NCBI GenBank assembly: GCA_018396865.1
Contig: JAGTRB010000006.1
Coordinates: 37,323 to 101,322 of the forward strand
Length of the DNA: 64,000 nucleotides
DNA from: Candidatus Bathyarchaeota archaeon
GTDB lineage: Archaea; Thermoproteota; Bathyarchaeia; TCS64
Direction: 5' to 3'
Shown here: one piece after another, positions 1 to 8,535 of the stretch
Layout: each line of letters begins with the position of its first letter
Position numbering within the stretch: position 1 is the first letter of the stretch
The notes under the pieces: model-generated
The model's input: the letters and a program-made list of their open reading frames with translations, nothing else
Database searches by the model: none
What the model was told of the DNA's origin: nothing
Translations under genes and position numbers: made by a program

Positions 1-1163
1 ATTGGAACTGCAAGGTCAGTGTAGATCTCGGGCCTCGGGAAGAACCTCCTGTTCGGGTCGAAGATCATTGGGAGTTGAGACATGACGAGGACCGGGAGGC
101 CCTGGGCGAAGATGATGCGGCTTATCACCTTTTCTTGGGCCGTGAAGCCGGGGAGCCTCCCCAGTGCCGTGGCAACTGCGTATCTAATGATGAGGATCAG
201 GGTCATAACTCCAAGCCCGAGTAAGGTATGCTGGAGGGAGAGGGTAGCGGTGAGGCCTATGTAGACGAAGTAGAAGGATTTTATCATGAAGGTTATCTCC
301 TCATGGAACTCCCTCAACCTCCTCTTATCTATCCTGACATCGCTCTCAACCCCCAACCTCCTTATAATGTATCTGGAGTTTGTCATAGCCAGGCCCAGGG
401 TTAGGGCTGCTATGGGGCCTCCACCCTCACCTACAAGACTCTCCGCCATGATGTAGGTGGGGAAGAGCGCCGCTATGGTGAGGATATAGTTGAAGGGCTT
501 ACCCCTGAGCCTATCCAGCACCTCAGCCCATATTAGGCCGATGGCGAATCCCAAGAGGGAGGATAAGAAGAGGACATAGATGATCTCTTTAAGAACGTCT
601 GTGGGAGATATTGTCGGCGACATGACCATACGGATGAGGGCTATTGAGGTTATGATGCATATTGGATCGGAGAGTATGGACTCCATAAGGAGGGTGACGC
701 GGCAGCTCTCAATATCAGGCACGATACTCTCCATGCCGTTGAGGATGGATGAGACCGCGATGGTGCTGGCGCCCCCGATCATAGCTCCAAGAAGTATAGC
801 CTGCAGAAGGGTAAACATCTGGGGCATGAGGAGATTTAGGAAAAATCCCACTGAAAAGACGATTGAGAGGAATGTTGCAACCGTTAAGAGGACCGATTTC
901 ACCATATTCCTAGCCACTAGAATTATGTCTATGTTTATCCCTGCGTCGAAAAGGATGATGCAGAGGGCTATCACGCTCATCAAAGGCGAGACGGAGAGGA
1001 AGACCTCCCTCTCGAAGTATCCGAATACTGGGCCGAGAAGGATCCCGAAGGCTAGAAGCCAGATCATATCCGGCACCCTCGTCTTGGTGTAGAAGAGGCC
1101 GCTGACATAGCCAAGGAAGATGGTCGAGGAGAAGAGGAGGAGCAGTTTACCGGCATCCAACAA
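1..1163 (-). CDS. CPA-type Na+/H+ (cation/proton) antiporter, C-terminus cut by window edge
   Basis: Inner-membrane cation/proton exchanger. I translated the minus strand by hand: the frame stays open from a TTG at 1163 to base 1, about 387 codons, all hydrophobic helices. Recognisable pieces are DAGINID in the early core, GGASTIAVSSIL, ESILSDP (matching the ESxLNDP ion-site motif of CPA1 carriers, with Ser for Asn) and FYFVYIGLTATL near the end of the core. The start is TTG because an in-frame TAG lies just upstream and a GGGAGG ribosome site precedes it; a box-A-like TTTTTAATC lies near 1197-1205. Because the product runs off the window, a C-terminal regulatory domain (for example TrkA/RCK) cannot be judged. 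Family assignment is firm; the ion carried is unknown. Confidence 0.85.
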   Translation of the reverse strand, partial: MLDAGKLLLLFSSTIFLGYVSGLFYTKTRVPDMIWLLAFGILLGPVFGYFEREVFLSVSPLMSVIALCIILFDAGINIDIILVARNMVKSVLLTVATFLSIVFSVGFFLNLLMPQMFTLLQAILLGAMIGGASTIAVSSILNGMESIVPDIESCRVTLLMESILSDPICIITSIALIRMVMSPTISPTDVLKEIIYVLFLSSLLGFAIGLIWAEVLDRLRGKPFNYILTIAALFPTYIMAESLVGEGGGPIAALTLGLAMTNSRYIIRRLGVESDVRIDKRRLREFHEEITFMIKSFYFVYIGLTATLSLQHTLLGLGVMTLILIIRYAVATALGRLPGFTAQEKVISRIIFAQGLPVLVMSQLPMIFDPNRRFFPRPEIYTDLAVP

Positions 1164-1361
1164 CTCAAGTCCTCCCTAAAATAGCCACCTAGAGGATTAA
1201 AAAGACGTCGAAAGGGCCTAAATGAAGATCCTCTCAGCAAGCCCTAAGAGCGAGAAAAATAAAGCTGGGACTGGAGTCCGAGACCTTAGATACGGGCTCT
1301 CCCCAATCAAAAGGGGATTATGCCAGATGTTTTAGAGATATGAAAGAGGCATTTTTGCAGC

Positions 1362-1745
1362 CTAAAGCTCTTTCTCGAAGTGTATGCGATAGAAATTGAT
1401 GAGATCATCCATCACGGCCTTACGGGCCATCAGGGCCTCTATCCCAGCCTTTAGAAAACGAGCTCCGGCCTCTGTCACCCTGTAAACCCGCCTGTCAGGC
1501 CCTGAGATGTTCTCATCCCATGTCGATTCCAAAAGGCCTCTGCTCTCCATCCTCCTCAAGATGGTGTAGACGGAGCCGGATTCCAGCCTCCCGGGCTGGA
1601 CGAAGCCACGCCTCTGGAGCTCCTCCATGAGCTGGTATCCGTGAGAGGGCTTCTCATAGAGGAGCCTTAGGAAGAGGAACTGTATCCATCCCCTCTCCGG
1701 GAAGTGGTGGCACCTCTCTGCTGATCTTCTGCCACAGCCGCACAT
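1362..1745 (-). CDS. PadR-family transcriptional regulator
   Basis: A 127-residue PadR-type winged-helix repressor. The core (about residues 20-110) carries the family signatures FLFLRLLYEKPSHGYQL, SGSVYTILRRMESRGLL and RRVYRVTEAGARFL, followed by a C-terminal helix. Unusual is a Cys/His-rich head (MCGCGRRSAERCHH) before the wHTH, which could bind a metal or sense redox state; that is inference. The gene is divergent from a broken MOT1-type oxyanion transporter, with a perfect palindrome between them that overlaps the promoters, so it probably represses itself and once controlled the transporter. The ligand is unknown. Confidence 0.88.
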   Translation of the reverse strand: MCGCGRRSAERCHHFPERGWIQFLFLRLLYEKPSHGYQLMEELQRRGFVQPGRLESGSVYTILRRMESRGLLESTWDENISGPDRRVYRVTEAGARFLKAGIEALMARKAVMDDLINFYRIHFEKEL

Positions 1746-1755
1746 CTCAAGGGTT

Positions 1756-1770
1756 TATAACCATGTTATA
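1756..1770. promoter_or_regulatory. Palindromic operator over divergent promoters (candidate PadR site)
   Basis: TATAAC-CAT-GTTATA is a perfect 6-3-6 inverted repeat. It overlaps TATA-like sequences for both the PadR gene (minus) and the transporter remnant (plus), starting 10 nt upstream of the PadR start codon. The position suggests an autorepressor site. PadR sites are usually described as ATGT/ACAT half sites, so this is a different sequence and the link is by location only. Confidence 0.5.
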
Positions 1771-1797
1771 TTTAAAGGGCTTCCAAGGTTATTTAGC

Positions 1798-2219
1798 ATG
1801 GAGTATTGTAGAAGGGGGAAGAGAGGCGGACTCAGGTTCAACATTAGGGAGCTTGGAGGGGCTCTGGGAGGCTTTGGGCCTCTGCACCCCCTATTCCTCT
1901 CCTCCGTAAGGGTGTTGGGCCTCAACCCGTATCGATGATGCTGGTCATAGGCGCCTCAAACATCTTGTTGGAAGCCTATTATAGGATTCCGCTTCCAATA
2001 GAGTCCATGAAGGCCCTCGCGATACACGCCCTAGCAAATCGATGGGATACGAGCTTGATGTTCGCCACAGCCTTCGGAACCGCGATCCTATGGCTCTTCC
2101 TCTCCCTCTCAGGCCTACTAGATAGGCTGCTCGCCAGGATCTTCACCTGCTCTTCCTCCTTCTCCGTTTGGATGATCGTGCAAACGGAGAATATTGGGGC
2201 TCGATTAGGGCCTCCCTGA
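1798..2219 (+). pseudogene. MOT1-type molybdate/sulfate transporter, frameshifted and truncated
   Basis: Frame 1 from the ATG at 1798 reads FNIRELGGALGGFGPLHPLF and ends LNPYR at a TGA near 1936. The downstream frame (from 1935) continues the same protein: SNILLEAYYRIPLPIESMKA then TSLMFATAFGTAILWLFLSL, and stops at 2217-2219. These two blocks match the order of the N-terminal half of MFS_MOT1/SulP-like putative oxyanion transporters (RELAGALGDLGT, then IPMPVEPMKA, then the next helix). A frameshift with loss of a few codons separates them, and the C-terminal two thirds are absent. It faces the PadR gene, probably its former regulator. Not a functional carrier. Confidence 0.72.
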
Positions 2220-2379
2220 CCAGGACCTTCTCGGGATCCAATCCCCAGGCTCGCACCATCTCCTTCAGCATCTCAAGCCTCCCAGCTCTTGTCTTGGACC
2301 TTATGAAATAATATGATATTTGGCCTTAGAGGTTGGCCTCAAAGGATTTCTTGATTGTGTTCTAAACTCGATTAATCCT

Positions 2380-3699
2380 TTAGGAAGCTGGAGGATTATA
2401 CCATGAGACCTTTCCTATAAGACCATAATACCTTCCATACTTCAAGTAGACAGCCCTGTCGTTGAGGTATCCATATCCCCATATATCATAGTCGGCCGTC
2501 TCTCTATCTCCATTCTCGTCCAGTTTGCACCATCCGCTAGCACCGAAGGTTGTTGATGCAATTATTGGAATAACCTCGATCAGTCTCTCTACATCATCAG
2601 TCCTAGCCTCAAGGATAGATCTTGCGATGATCCAGGCAATATCATATCTATTGGCCATTATGAAATCTAGATTTTCGGAAGATAGTTTAAAATATCTCTC
2701 ATTTAGCCTAGTGTATGAATATGATTCTACTGGAGCTGGGAGAGGGCTGAATATCCCGAGGTGAGCAGCCTCCTCCCCAGCCTCATCTAAAAAGAATCTG
2801 TTCTTCGCTGTATAATGGACCCCGAACCATGGCAGACCATAGAGGATCGGATATTTTTTAATCTCTTTTAATAGCTTACAGAACTGGTCAGCGCCTATGA
2901 CCTGGACAGCCACATGCCCAGGCCCAAAACTTCCGATCAACCTTTGGGCGATCACCTCAGCATCATCTAAATAGCTGGTGACATTAACCTCCCAGAGAGG
3001 TTCGGGAATCAAAATCCTCTCCAGCCTAATCCCACCGCGACGGGTGAACTCATGCTCCAACCTATTGAAGAGTTTCTCCTCGAACTCCCCTTCGGCTTGA
3101 ATGACGATGATGGCATTTATGCCCCTGTCTCGTAGCACCTCAGCCAGGACCCGAGCCTGGCTCAAATCATCAGGGCAAAGCCTAAGAAGGCTGTCTCCAC
3201 CCCTCGCCAACTGAAAGGAGCTTGCCGATGGGCTGAATAGAAGCATCCCATTAGCCTCAACATATGGCATACTCATGTAGGTGTGACTGGACCAAGGATG
3301 ACCTATAACTATGTCGATGCCCATCTTCTTAAACTCCTGAAGATTACCTAAAACTAAACTTATATTTTCCTTATTATTTCTAACAATAAAATTGAATTTA
3401 ATATTATAACCTAAATTATTGCAATATTCGTTTATATCTTTTTCAACAATTTCTTTAAAAAACTTTTCGGTTACATAATAATCATCGTCGGATGTTGCTG
3501 TAACCCCTATATTAATAGTCATATTTTCCATTAACTTATTACTCAAGACATATATCTCTTTTTTTAACTGCTCATTTTCCATATTTAAAACTTGAAGCTG
3601 ATTATTAAGCCTATTAATTCTATCCATAAGAAGTGCAGATAACCCCCAACCTAAAACGACTAAAACAATCAAGGAACCAGTTATCCATTTCATGGACAT
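2380..3699 (-). CDS. Membrane-anchored periplasmic-binding protein (LivJ-like, Peripla_BP_6), cassette copy A
   Basis: About 439 residues from ATG 3699, which I prefer over a TTG 27 nt upstream because GGAGAG precedes it and the TM segment then starts at once. Order: TM helix of about 20 residues; a short coiled coil (RINRLNNQLQVLNMENEQL); then a type-I periplasmic-binding fold with INIGVTATSDDD, IDIVIGHPWSS, SPSASSFQLARGGD, RVLAEVLRDRGINAIIV and RYDIAWIIARSILEA. These match branched-chain amino-acid receptors, but there is no ABC permease or ATPase nearby and the anchor is an uncleaved helix, not a lipobox. The C-terminus (GASGWCKLDENGDRE) is shared with the copy at 15.5 kb and a fossil at 4.3 kb. 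It follows the small secreted protein at 3751-4146 by 51 nt. I infer extracellular sensing or ligand capture; ligand unknown. The first ~110 codons are much more A+T-rich than the rest. Confidence 0.8.
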   Translation of the reverse strand: MSMKWITGSLIVLVVLGWGLSALLMDRINRLNNQLQVLNMENEQLKKEIYVLSNKLMENMTINIGVTATSDDDYYVTEKFFKEIVEKDINEYCNNLGYNIKFNFIVRNNKENISLVLGNLQEFKKMGIDIVIGHPWSSHTYMSMPYVEANGMLLFSPSASSFQLARGGDSLLRLCPDDLSQARVLAEVLRDRGINAIIVIQAEGEFEEKLFNRLEHEFTRRGGIRLERILIPEPLWEVNVTSYLDDAEVIAQRLIGSFGPGHVAVQVIGADQFCKLLKEIKKYPILYGLPWFGVHYTAKNRFFLDEAGEEAAHLGIFSPLPAPVESYSYTRLNERYFKLSSENLDFIMANRYDIAWIIARSILEARTDDVERLIEVIPIIASTTFGASGWCKLDENGDRETADYDIWGYGYLNDRAVYLKYGRYYGLIGKVSWYNPPAS

Positions 3700-3750
3700 A
3701 TTAATAAACTCTCCATCTACTCGCAAAAGAAAAGGTACATGCCATAAAAC

Positions 3751-4146
3751 TCAATGCATCACCCAGTCAATATATCCTGAAACTTGAAGATATGGATTAC
3801 CGTTGGGATTAGCTATATGTATGGTGGTAGATTGGTCATTACAGGTTATAGTTGGAGAGCTCTTCCCAACTCCTAATTGACCACTCCATTTTGGAACACC
3901 ATTTACATATATTGTCACATCCAATTTATATCCAGGAGGAGATATTGTGCTAATATGGACGCAAACTGCATAAGGCTCACGTGTAGAATTGAAGCACTCC
4001 CCAGGATCTAGTCCCCTATTAAAATACTCATAGTCATGCCATACTAGAGGATCAACCTCTATGGCATTAACTTTCATCGATAAGAAGATTAATGAAAGAG
4101 GCAAAATTAACAATAGAAATAATAACAGATTAAATTTTTTAATCAT
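3751..4146 (-). CDS. Small secreted Cys-containing protein, cassette copy A
   Basis: 131 residues: a signal peptide or anchor (about 1-28, very hydrophobic) and a ~103-residue exported domain. Compared with the paralogue at 16910-17299 the domain keeps PLVWH, the acidic-aromatic DYEYF, PYAV.VHI, a VTI strand, KW.G.LG.G.SSPTI, CNDQ, HIAN and a final W(V/I)MH. Alternating strands suggest a beta-sandwich; two conserved cysteines (in PGECF and TCNDQ) could form a disulfide. No family recognised. Box A TCTATAAATG lies near 4162-4172. It is the first gene of a two-gene unit with the binding protein downstream, and the pair is duplicated, so the two products probably act together on the cell surface (inference). 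Confidence 0.75.
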   Translation of the reverse strand: MIKKFNLLLFLLLILPLSLIFLSMKVNAIEVDPLVWHDYEYFNRGLDPGECFNSTREPYAVCVHISTISPPGYKLDVTIYVNGVPKWSGQLGVGKSSPTITCNDQSTTIHIANPNGNPYLQVSGYIDWVMH

Positions 4147-4255
4147 GTTAACCCCTAAACATTTATAGAATAAAGTTGCAAATAAATCTTTCTAAGACTC
4201 TATGAGTTCCTTCTCTCCTTTTTATTAGTTTTATTTGTTATAGTTTGTTATCTGG

Positions 4256-4510
4256 AGCCATTCTAGAATCCCGAGCTGGGAATATGAAAAGATCGTTGGA
4301 GGTTATCCGGGTATCGCATCAATTACCTTCGAGGCTAATGGTTGATATAAACTCGATGAGAATGGAGATAGAGAAACCGCTAACTATGAAATCTATGACT
4401 ACAAATATGTTAATAGCTTACTAACATATGTATTATGTTATTATAATGTAACTCTAGGCCAAGTTTTTGGATCGAATTTCTATTTTAATAATGTTAAGCA
4501 TAATTCATGA
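4256..4510 (+). pseudogene. Fossil C-terminus of a third LivJ-like binding protein
   Basis: On the plus strand one frame reads PGIASITFEANG, then TGA, then YKLDENGDRETANYEIYDYK, and ends at a TGA (4508-4510). It aligns with IASTTFGASGWCKLDENGDRE...YDIWGYGY in the two intact copies. The stop replaces the conserved Trp (TGG to TGA). No upstream part of the gene is recognisable. It lies in opposite orientation next to cassette A, so it records an older extra copy or a rearrangement. Confidence 0.72.
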
Positions 4511-4897
4511 GTTCAGATTTCCTAGTTCTAAAATTATAATTACTAAATTACCAAAAAATAATCAGAAAATATTGAATTTTATAGGTCATTAAAAATATTC
4601 TCAAGTTTTAGACTACTGCAAAAAAGTTCTCTAGAAATTGATAACTCGTAGATTATTAACAAAAGAGTACCTTCAAATATCATTATATTGGCAGCTATTT
4701 GGGGGATAGAGCTAATAGTAAACTGACTTCACAGAACGGCTATAAAAACATCAATAATAACTAGAAAGTTGTAAATACTGCAGAATCACGCAACCACCTG
4801 AATACCTTTCCCTGTCTTCCTAGCATTTAATATTTCTCCAAATTTAGTATAGGTGGCAGGCTACCAGGTGGCCTAGCTCAGCCTATATAGGCCATGA
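4511..4897. other. A+T-rich intergenic stretch without a gene
   Basis: Short frames full of stops on both strands. A small CCTATATAGG palindrome sits near 4883-4892. I see no RNA gene or ordered repeats. Probably decayed sequence between two gene remnants. Confidence 0.4.
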
Positions 4898-5269
4898 ACC
4901 CTCACCCTGATCTGGGAGTCGAGCCTTATCCTCCACATCCCACTGGTCGTCATATACTGGCTGGCCCTCGCAATCTCGGGCCAGGCATCGAGGAGAATCC
5001 ATCTCTACACATTGCTGACGGTGGGATGCACCCTAACCATGGCTCCAGCCTACTGGCCCAATATACATGGGCTAAGGGATCCGGGAGAACACGTCCCCGT
5101 GGATGTTGAGTACACCAACCTCTTCGGGCGTCCGAATCCTATCTCAAGTTTCATCGGCCATCTGATGGGGGGCCGCATCTACTTCCTCTCCAGCCTCTTC
5201 GGCCTTCCTATCCTGATCAAGATAATACTGGAGATTATGGGGTTAGGAGGTTTTATACTACTTTCTTGA
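4898..5269 (+). pseudogene. Remnant of an integral membrane protein
   Basis: The frame is open from just after a TGA at 4895-4897 to the stop at 5267-5269 but has no plausible start at its beginning; the first start-type codon is TTG 5012. The translation has two or three hydrophobic helices (ILHIPLVVIYWLALAI; LYTLLTVGCTLTMAPAYW; FLSSLFGLPILIKIILEIM) joined by a polar loop with DPGEHVPVDVEYTN. It looks like the C-terminal part of a membrane protein of unrecognised family whose N-terminus is lost. A short frame at 5266-5409 follows. Confidence 0.4.
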
Positions 5270-5483
5270 AGCTGCTTGTTCTAGATAAGTATGGGGAGTT
5301 ATGTGAACAGTTGAGGCGGGTTCTAGGCTATCCTGTCCTTTGTGATCGGGCTGAGGCCGTCATGCTGCTACGTGGGAAGTTCAGAGATGTGCATACTACC
5401 ATAATCTGAGCTATTTTCATAATTTCTTTGGTTTTTTTGCTTTAAATCCATACTATTTTGGGATTATAACCCAAACTCATCCC

Positions 5484-5566
5484 CCTTCCTCTATCATAGA
5501 CATGTCTAGTCATTCCTTCCTATTGGTTCTCTTCCCTGCAAATTCCTTCCTCTATCATAGATATGT
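5484..5566. repeat. Two direct repeats of 22 bp, 61 bp apart
   Basis: CCTTCCTCTATCATAG-A-(C/T)-ATGT occurs at 5484-5505 and 5545-5566 with one mismatch. The rest of 5410-5651 holds no gene. Two copies with this period recall a minimal CRISPR-like or footprint repeat, but there is no third copy and no cas gene, so I do not call a CRISPR array. Confidence 0.55.
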
Positions 5567-5651
5567 TTGACACGATCGGGGACTCATCAGGCATCCTCGC
5601 CACCTCCATTTCTGGAGGGTGGAAAACCGTTTCAAGGGGTTCCTTCAAAAT

Positions 5652-6902
5652 TTAATCGTATCCTGGTGGTTCCTTAACAAAGATTAAAAGTATAGAAAGG
5701 GTTACAAGCCCCATTATGGAGTTTATGTAGAAGGGGACACCATACCCAGGCGCGGTGAAGGCCCCTATCTTGAAGCTTTCAAACCTGTAGAAATCGTAGA
5801 GCCACGAGGCCATAACTGGGCCTAGGATGTCGCCCGCGTCGAAGAAGGTCCTATACAATCCGAATAACCTGCCTCTGATCTCGTGGGGCGCTAGGTCAGC
5901 CCTGAGCGCTCTCAATCCCACGCCATAAACGCTCCACATAAACCCCCTCACAGAGTAGAATATCGATGCAAGATTAAGGCTCGGGCTGAGGGGGATAATG
6001 GCGCCAGATATGCGAGAGGGGATGCCGCCGAGAGCTATGACGGGTTTTCTCCCAAACCTATCAGATGCTTTACCTGCGATCCAGCTTGCAGGTAGAGAGA
6101 TGAAACCCGTCAATGTCATGATCAGGCCTATCTCTATGGGCTCCGCCCCGAACACATCGTTGAAGAAGAGGGCTATTATCGGGCGGTGGAAGCCCTCCCC
6201 TATCCCTGTGACAAAGGCGCAGAGGAGGAGGATCTTATATACGCTCGGAATCTTAGCATGGCCCCCCTCTTTCTTCTCCTCCATCCTCTTCTCGGGTTCG
6301 GCTCTATCCTCCTTTATCCCGAAGGCTATGAGGAGAGTTGATACCGCGGCGAGGCCAGCGTCGACAAGATATGGAACCCTGTAGCTGTTTATCTCGCTTA
6401 AGCCTAACCTATACAGAGAGAACCACTGGATAGTTCCACCAAAGAGGGGACCTATATTCCTGCCTATCCTACCGCAGGCCATCACGAAGCCGACGGCCTC
6501 TCCCACCCTATCCTCCGGGGCTAGGTCGATCAGTAATGCCTCTGCTGGGACCACCGCGGCCGCAGTCATCGCTCCATTAATAGCCCTGACTAGGAGAAGC
6601 CACTCCCAGGAGGGGACGAATCCCGTCAAGGCCCCGAAGATTACATCCCCTATCAGCCCTATGATTATGAGCCTCTTCCTCCCGAATCTATCCGAGTATC
6701 CTCCGAGGATTGGGGAGAGGATCATGGACATCAACATGAACGAAGATGTGAAGAGGCCTATCAAAGCCACAGAGGCCCCCAGGGAGAGGGCGTAAAGCGG
6801 GAAATATGAGTATGGGATGCCGAAGGCCACGGTCTCTATCAGCTGGTTTATCCCTAGGATAAGGATGGGCCCAGAATAGATCCGCCTCTTCCCCTCCTTC
6901 AT
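5652..6902 (-). CDS. MFS transporter
   Basis: 416 residues, 12 predicted helices, two six-helix halves. The MFS loop motif between helices 2 and 3 is GGYSDRFGRKRLIIIG, and the second-half copy is AGKASDRFGRKPVIALGG. A central acidic/basic loop (EDRAEPEKRMEEKKEGG) separates the halves. Such carriers export drugs or move small organic solutes; no substrate can be read from sequence. It is one of three MFS genes in the first 18 kb, all on the minus strand, but this one is separated from its neighbours and is probably transcribed alone. Confidence 0.88.
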   Translation of the reverse strand: MKEGKRRIYSGPILILGINQLIETVAFGIPYSYFPLYALSLGASVALIGLFTSSFMLMSMILSPILGGYSDRFGRKRLIIIGLIGDVIFGALTGFVPSWEWLLLVRAINGAMTAAAVVPAEALLIDLAPEDRVGEAVGFVMACGRIGRNIGPLFGGTIQWFSLYRLGLSEINSYRVPYLVDAGLAAVSTLLIAFGIKEDRAEPEKRMEEKKEGGHAKIPSVYKILLLCAFVTGIGEGFHRPIIALFFNDVFGAEPIEIGLIMTLTGFISLPASWIAGKASDRFGRKPVIALGGIPSRISGAIIPLSPSLNLASIFYSVRGFMWSVYGVGLRALRADLAPHEIRGRLFGLYRTFFDAGDILGPVMASWLYDFYRFESFKIGAFTAPGYGVPFYINSIMGLVTLSILLIFVKEPPGYD

Positions 6903-6958
6903 GAAATCATCTCAAACCCATAGAAGTTTGGGATAAGGTTTTCTAGATTTTAATCGAG

Positions 6959-7867
6959 CTACATGGCCCTTAGCCTTCTTATCCTCTCCTCTATAGGTGG
7001 ATGAGTGGCATATAGGCTGTCCAGGGGGCTTCGGTTCGGGTCTACGAAGAATAGGTGGCTGACAGCCTCGCTCACCTCCATCCTCCCCCTGTTCTTCTTC
7101 ATGATCTTCTCTAGGGCTGAGGCCAATCCCTCAGGATACCTTGTAAGCTCAGCTGAGGAGGCGTCGGCGAGATACTCCCTTCTTCTGGAGATGGCGAACT
7201 GAACCAGGCGGGTGACTATGGGGGCGATAACAGCCAGTAATAAGCCTACCACTATTATGATTGCCTCTATTCCACCCGCCCTCTCCCTTTCACCCCTTCG
7301 GCGGCGGAGACCTCCATACCGGAAGCTTCTGAGAATTATGTGGCTTAGTATGGCTGCTAGGCCGACTAGGACTGCTACAAGGGTCATGAAGAGAATGTCC
7401 CGGTTCCTTATGTGGGAGATCTCGTGGCCTATTACACCCTCAAGCTCCAGCCTGTTCAGCTCCCTCATCAGACCAGTGGTGACCGCTATGCTCGCATGCT
7501 CTGGGTCCCTCCCAGTGGCGAAGGCGTTCATCTCATCGCTGTCAATTATGTATACCTTCGGCGTGGGGATGCCTGCTGCTATGCTCAGCCCCTCAACCGT
7601 ATCCCTTAGATACTGGTACTCCCTCCCCTCCGCTGGTCTTGCGTTCACAGAGGCCAGCACGACGCTGTCACCATACATGTAGGAACCATAAACATAGATG
7701 AATATGAGGATGAGAGAGAGGGGGAGAGATATTATAATTAATTCAGGAGCTAGGAGATAAACAATTACATATACCAAGAAGAAGAGGATGCTAGCTACCA
7801 GCATGGCTAGGAGGATTGAGCTCCTCTTGTTCCTCGCTATCTCATCGTAGAAGCTGAGCCGGCCCAT
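6959..7867 (-). CDS. htpX: HtpX-type membrane zinc metalloprotease (M48)
   Basis: 302 residues. Two N-terminal TM helices (about 17-52), the zinc motif GHEISHIRNRD (HExxH) near residue 147, two more helices (about 160-178 and 198-220), and the downstream ligand region RREYLADASSAELTRYPEGL supplying the third zinc residue. The C-terminal ATHPPIEERIRRL is typical of HtpX. Role in the family: membrane-protein quality control with the active site on the cytoplasmic side. It overlaps the lemA gene by one base, a common archaeal and bacterial pairing, so the two are translated together. Confidence 0.95.
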   Translation of the reverse strand: MGRLSFYDEIARNKRSSILLAMLVASILFFLVYVIVYLLAPELIIISLPLSLILIFIYVYGSYMYGDSVVLASVNARPAEGREYQYLRDTVEGLSIAAGIPTPKVYIIDSDEMNAFATGRDPEHASIAVTTGLMRELNRLELEGVIGHEISHIRNRDILFMTLVAVLVGLAAILSHIILRSFRYGGLRRRRGERERAGGIEAIIIVVGLLLAVIAPIVTRLVQFAISRRREYLADASSAELTRYPEGLASALEKIMKKNRGRMEVSEAVSHLFFVDPNRSPLDSLYATHPPIEERIRRLRAM

Positions 7868-8427
7868 TAGAACTCGACTCTAACGGGTCTTCTCTCGGCC
7901 TCTGGGATCTCGAGGAAGGGATGCTTAGCCCTCCCTGCGGCGAACCACTTGCCCGGGATTGTGGTGATCGTGTTGTTATACTCCAACACCGAGGAGTTAT
8001 AGTACTGACGGGCATAGGCTATCTTGTTCTCGATCCCCTCCAGCTGCTCCTGCAGGAGCTTGAAGTTCTCGCTCGCCCTCAGGGCCGGGTAGGCCTCAGC
8101 TATGGCGAAGAGCGACCTGAGGATGCTCGATAACTCGTTGGAGGCCCTCATCTGCTCCTCCCTGCTCCCGCCCCTAACCATCCTCTCCCTCGTCTCCGCT
8201 ATCTTCTCGAAGAGCTCCCTCTCGTGCTTGGCATAACCCTTAACCGTCTCTACGAGGTTGGGGACAAGGTCGTATCTCTTCTTCAACTGAACATCTATCT
8301 GAGCCCAAGCCTCCTCTATCCTATTTGAGAGGACCCTTATCCTATTGTAATAGTAGACGAGAACCATGATGAACGCTACTAACACGATTACGAATACTCC
8401 AGCCAGGAGCCAGATAACCCAGCTCAA
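7867..8427 (-). CDS. lemA: LemA family protein
   Basis: 186 residues: one N-terminal TM helix (about 4-26) and a cytosolic or surface helical bundle. Family signatures are YNRIRVLSNRIEEAWAQIDVQLKKRYDLVPNLVETVKGYAKHE (read piecewise), the middle FAIAEAYPALRASENFKLLQ and the C-terminal ARQYYNSSVLEYNN. Its biochemical function is unknown; it is often next to htpX, as here, where the two genes share one base. It is probably the first gene of that two-gene operon. Confidence 0.94.
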   Translation of the reverse strand: MSWVIWLLAGVFVIVLVAFIMVLVYYYNRIRVLSNRIEEAWAQIDVQLKKRYDLVPNLVETVKGYAKHERELFEKIAETRERMVRGGSREEQMRASNELSSILRSLFAIAEAYPALRASENFKLLQEQLEGIENKIAYARQYYNSSVLEYNNTITTIPGKWFAAGRAKHPFLEIPEAERRPVRVEF

Positions 8428-8535
8428 AACATCACCCTCAAACCTATGCAGGAAAACCCTCTAGCTCCAAGGTTAAAGCCTTTTCGGAGAAACACTGAGA
8501 TATATCGGAAAACTGGTATGAAAGATCTTTCAGTT

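Noticed and set aside
580..1092. 170-codon plus frame rich in Met, Arg and Ser
   Set aside because: It is antisense to the antiporter gene, which has clear family motifs.
2222..2335. Minus-strand open piece reading RLEMLKEMVRAWGLDPEKVL
   Set aside because: Looks like real protein debris but has no start, is about 40 residues and matches no family I can name.
5266..5409. 47-codon plus frame beginning MKLLVLDKYGELCEQL
   Set aside because: Possible fragment, but with TTG start, no ribosome site and no family; it overlaps the end of another remnant.
5484..5566. CRISPR array
   Set aside because: Only two repeats of 22 bp and no cas gene.
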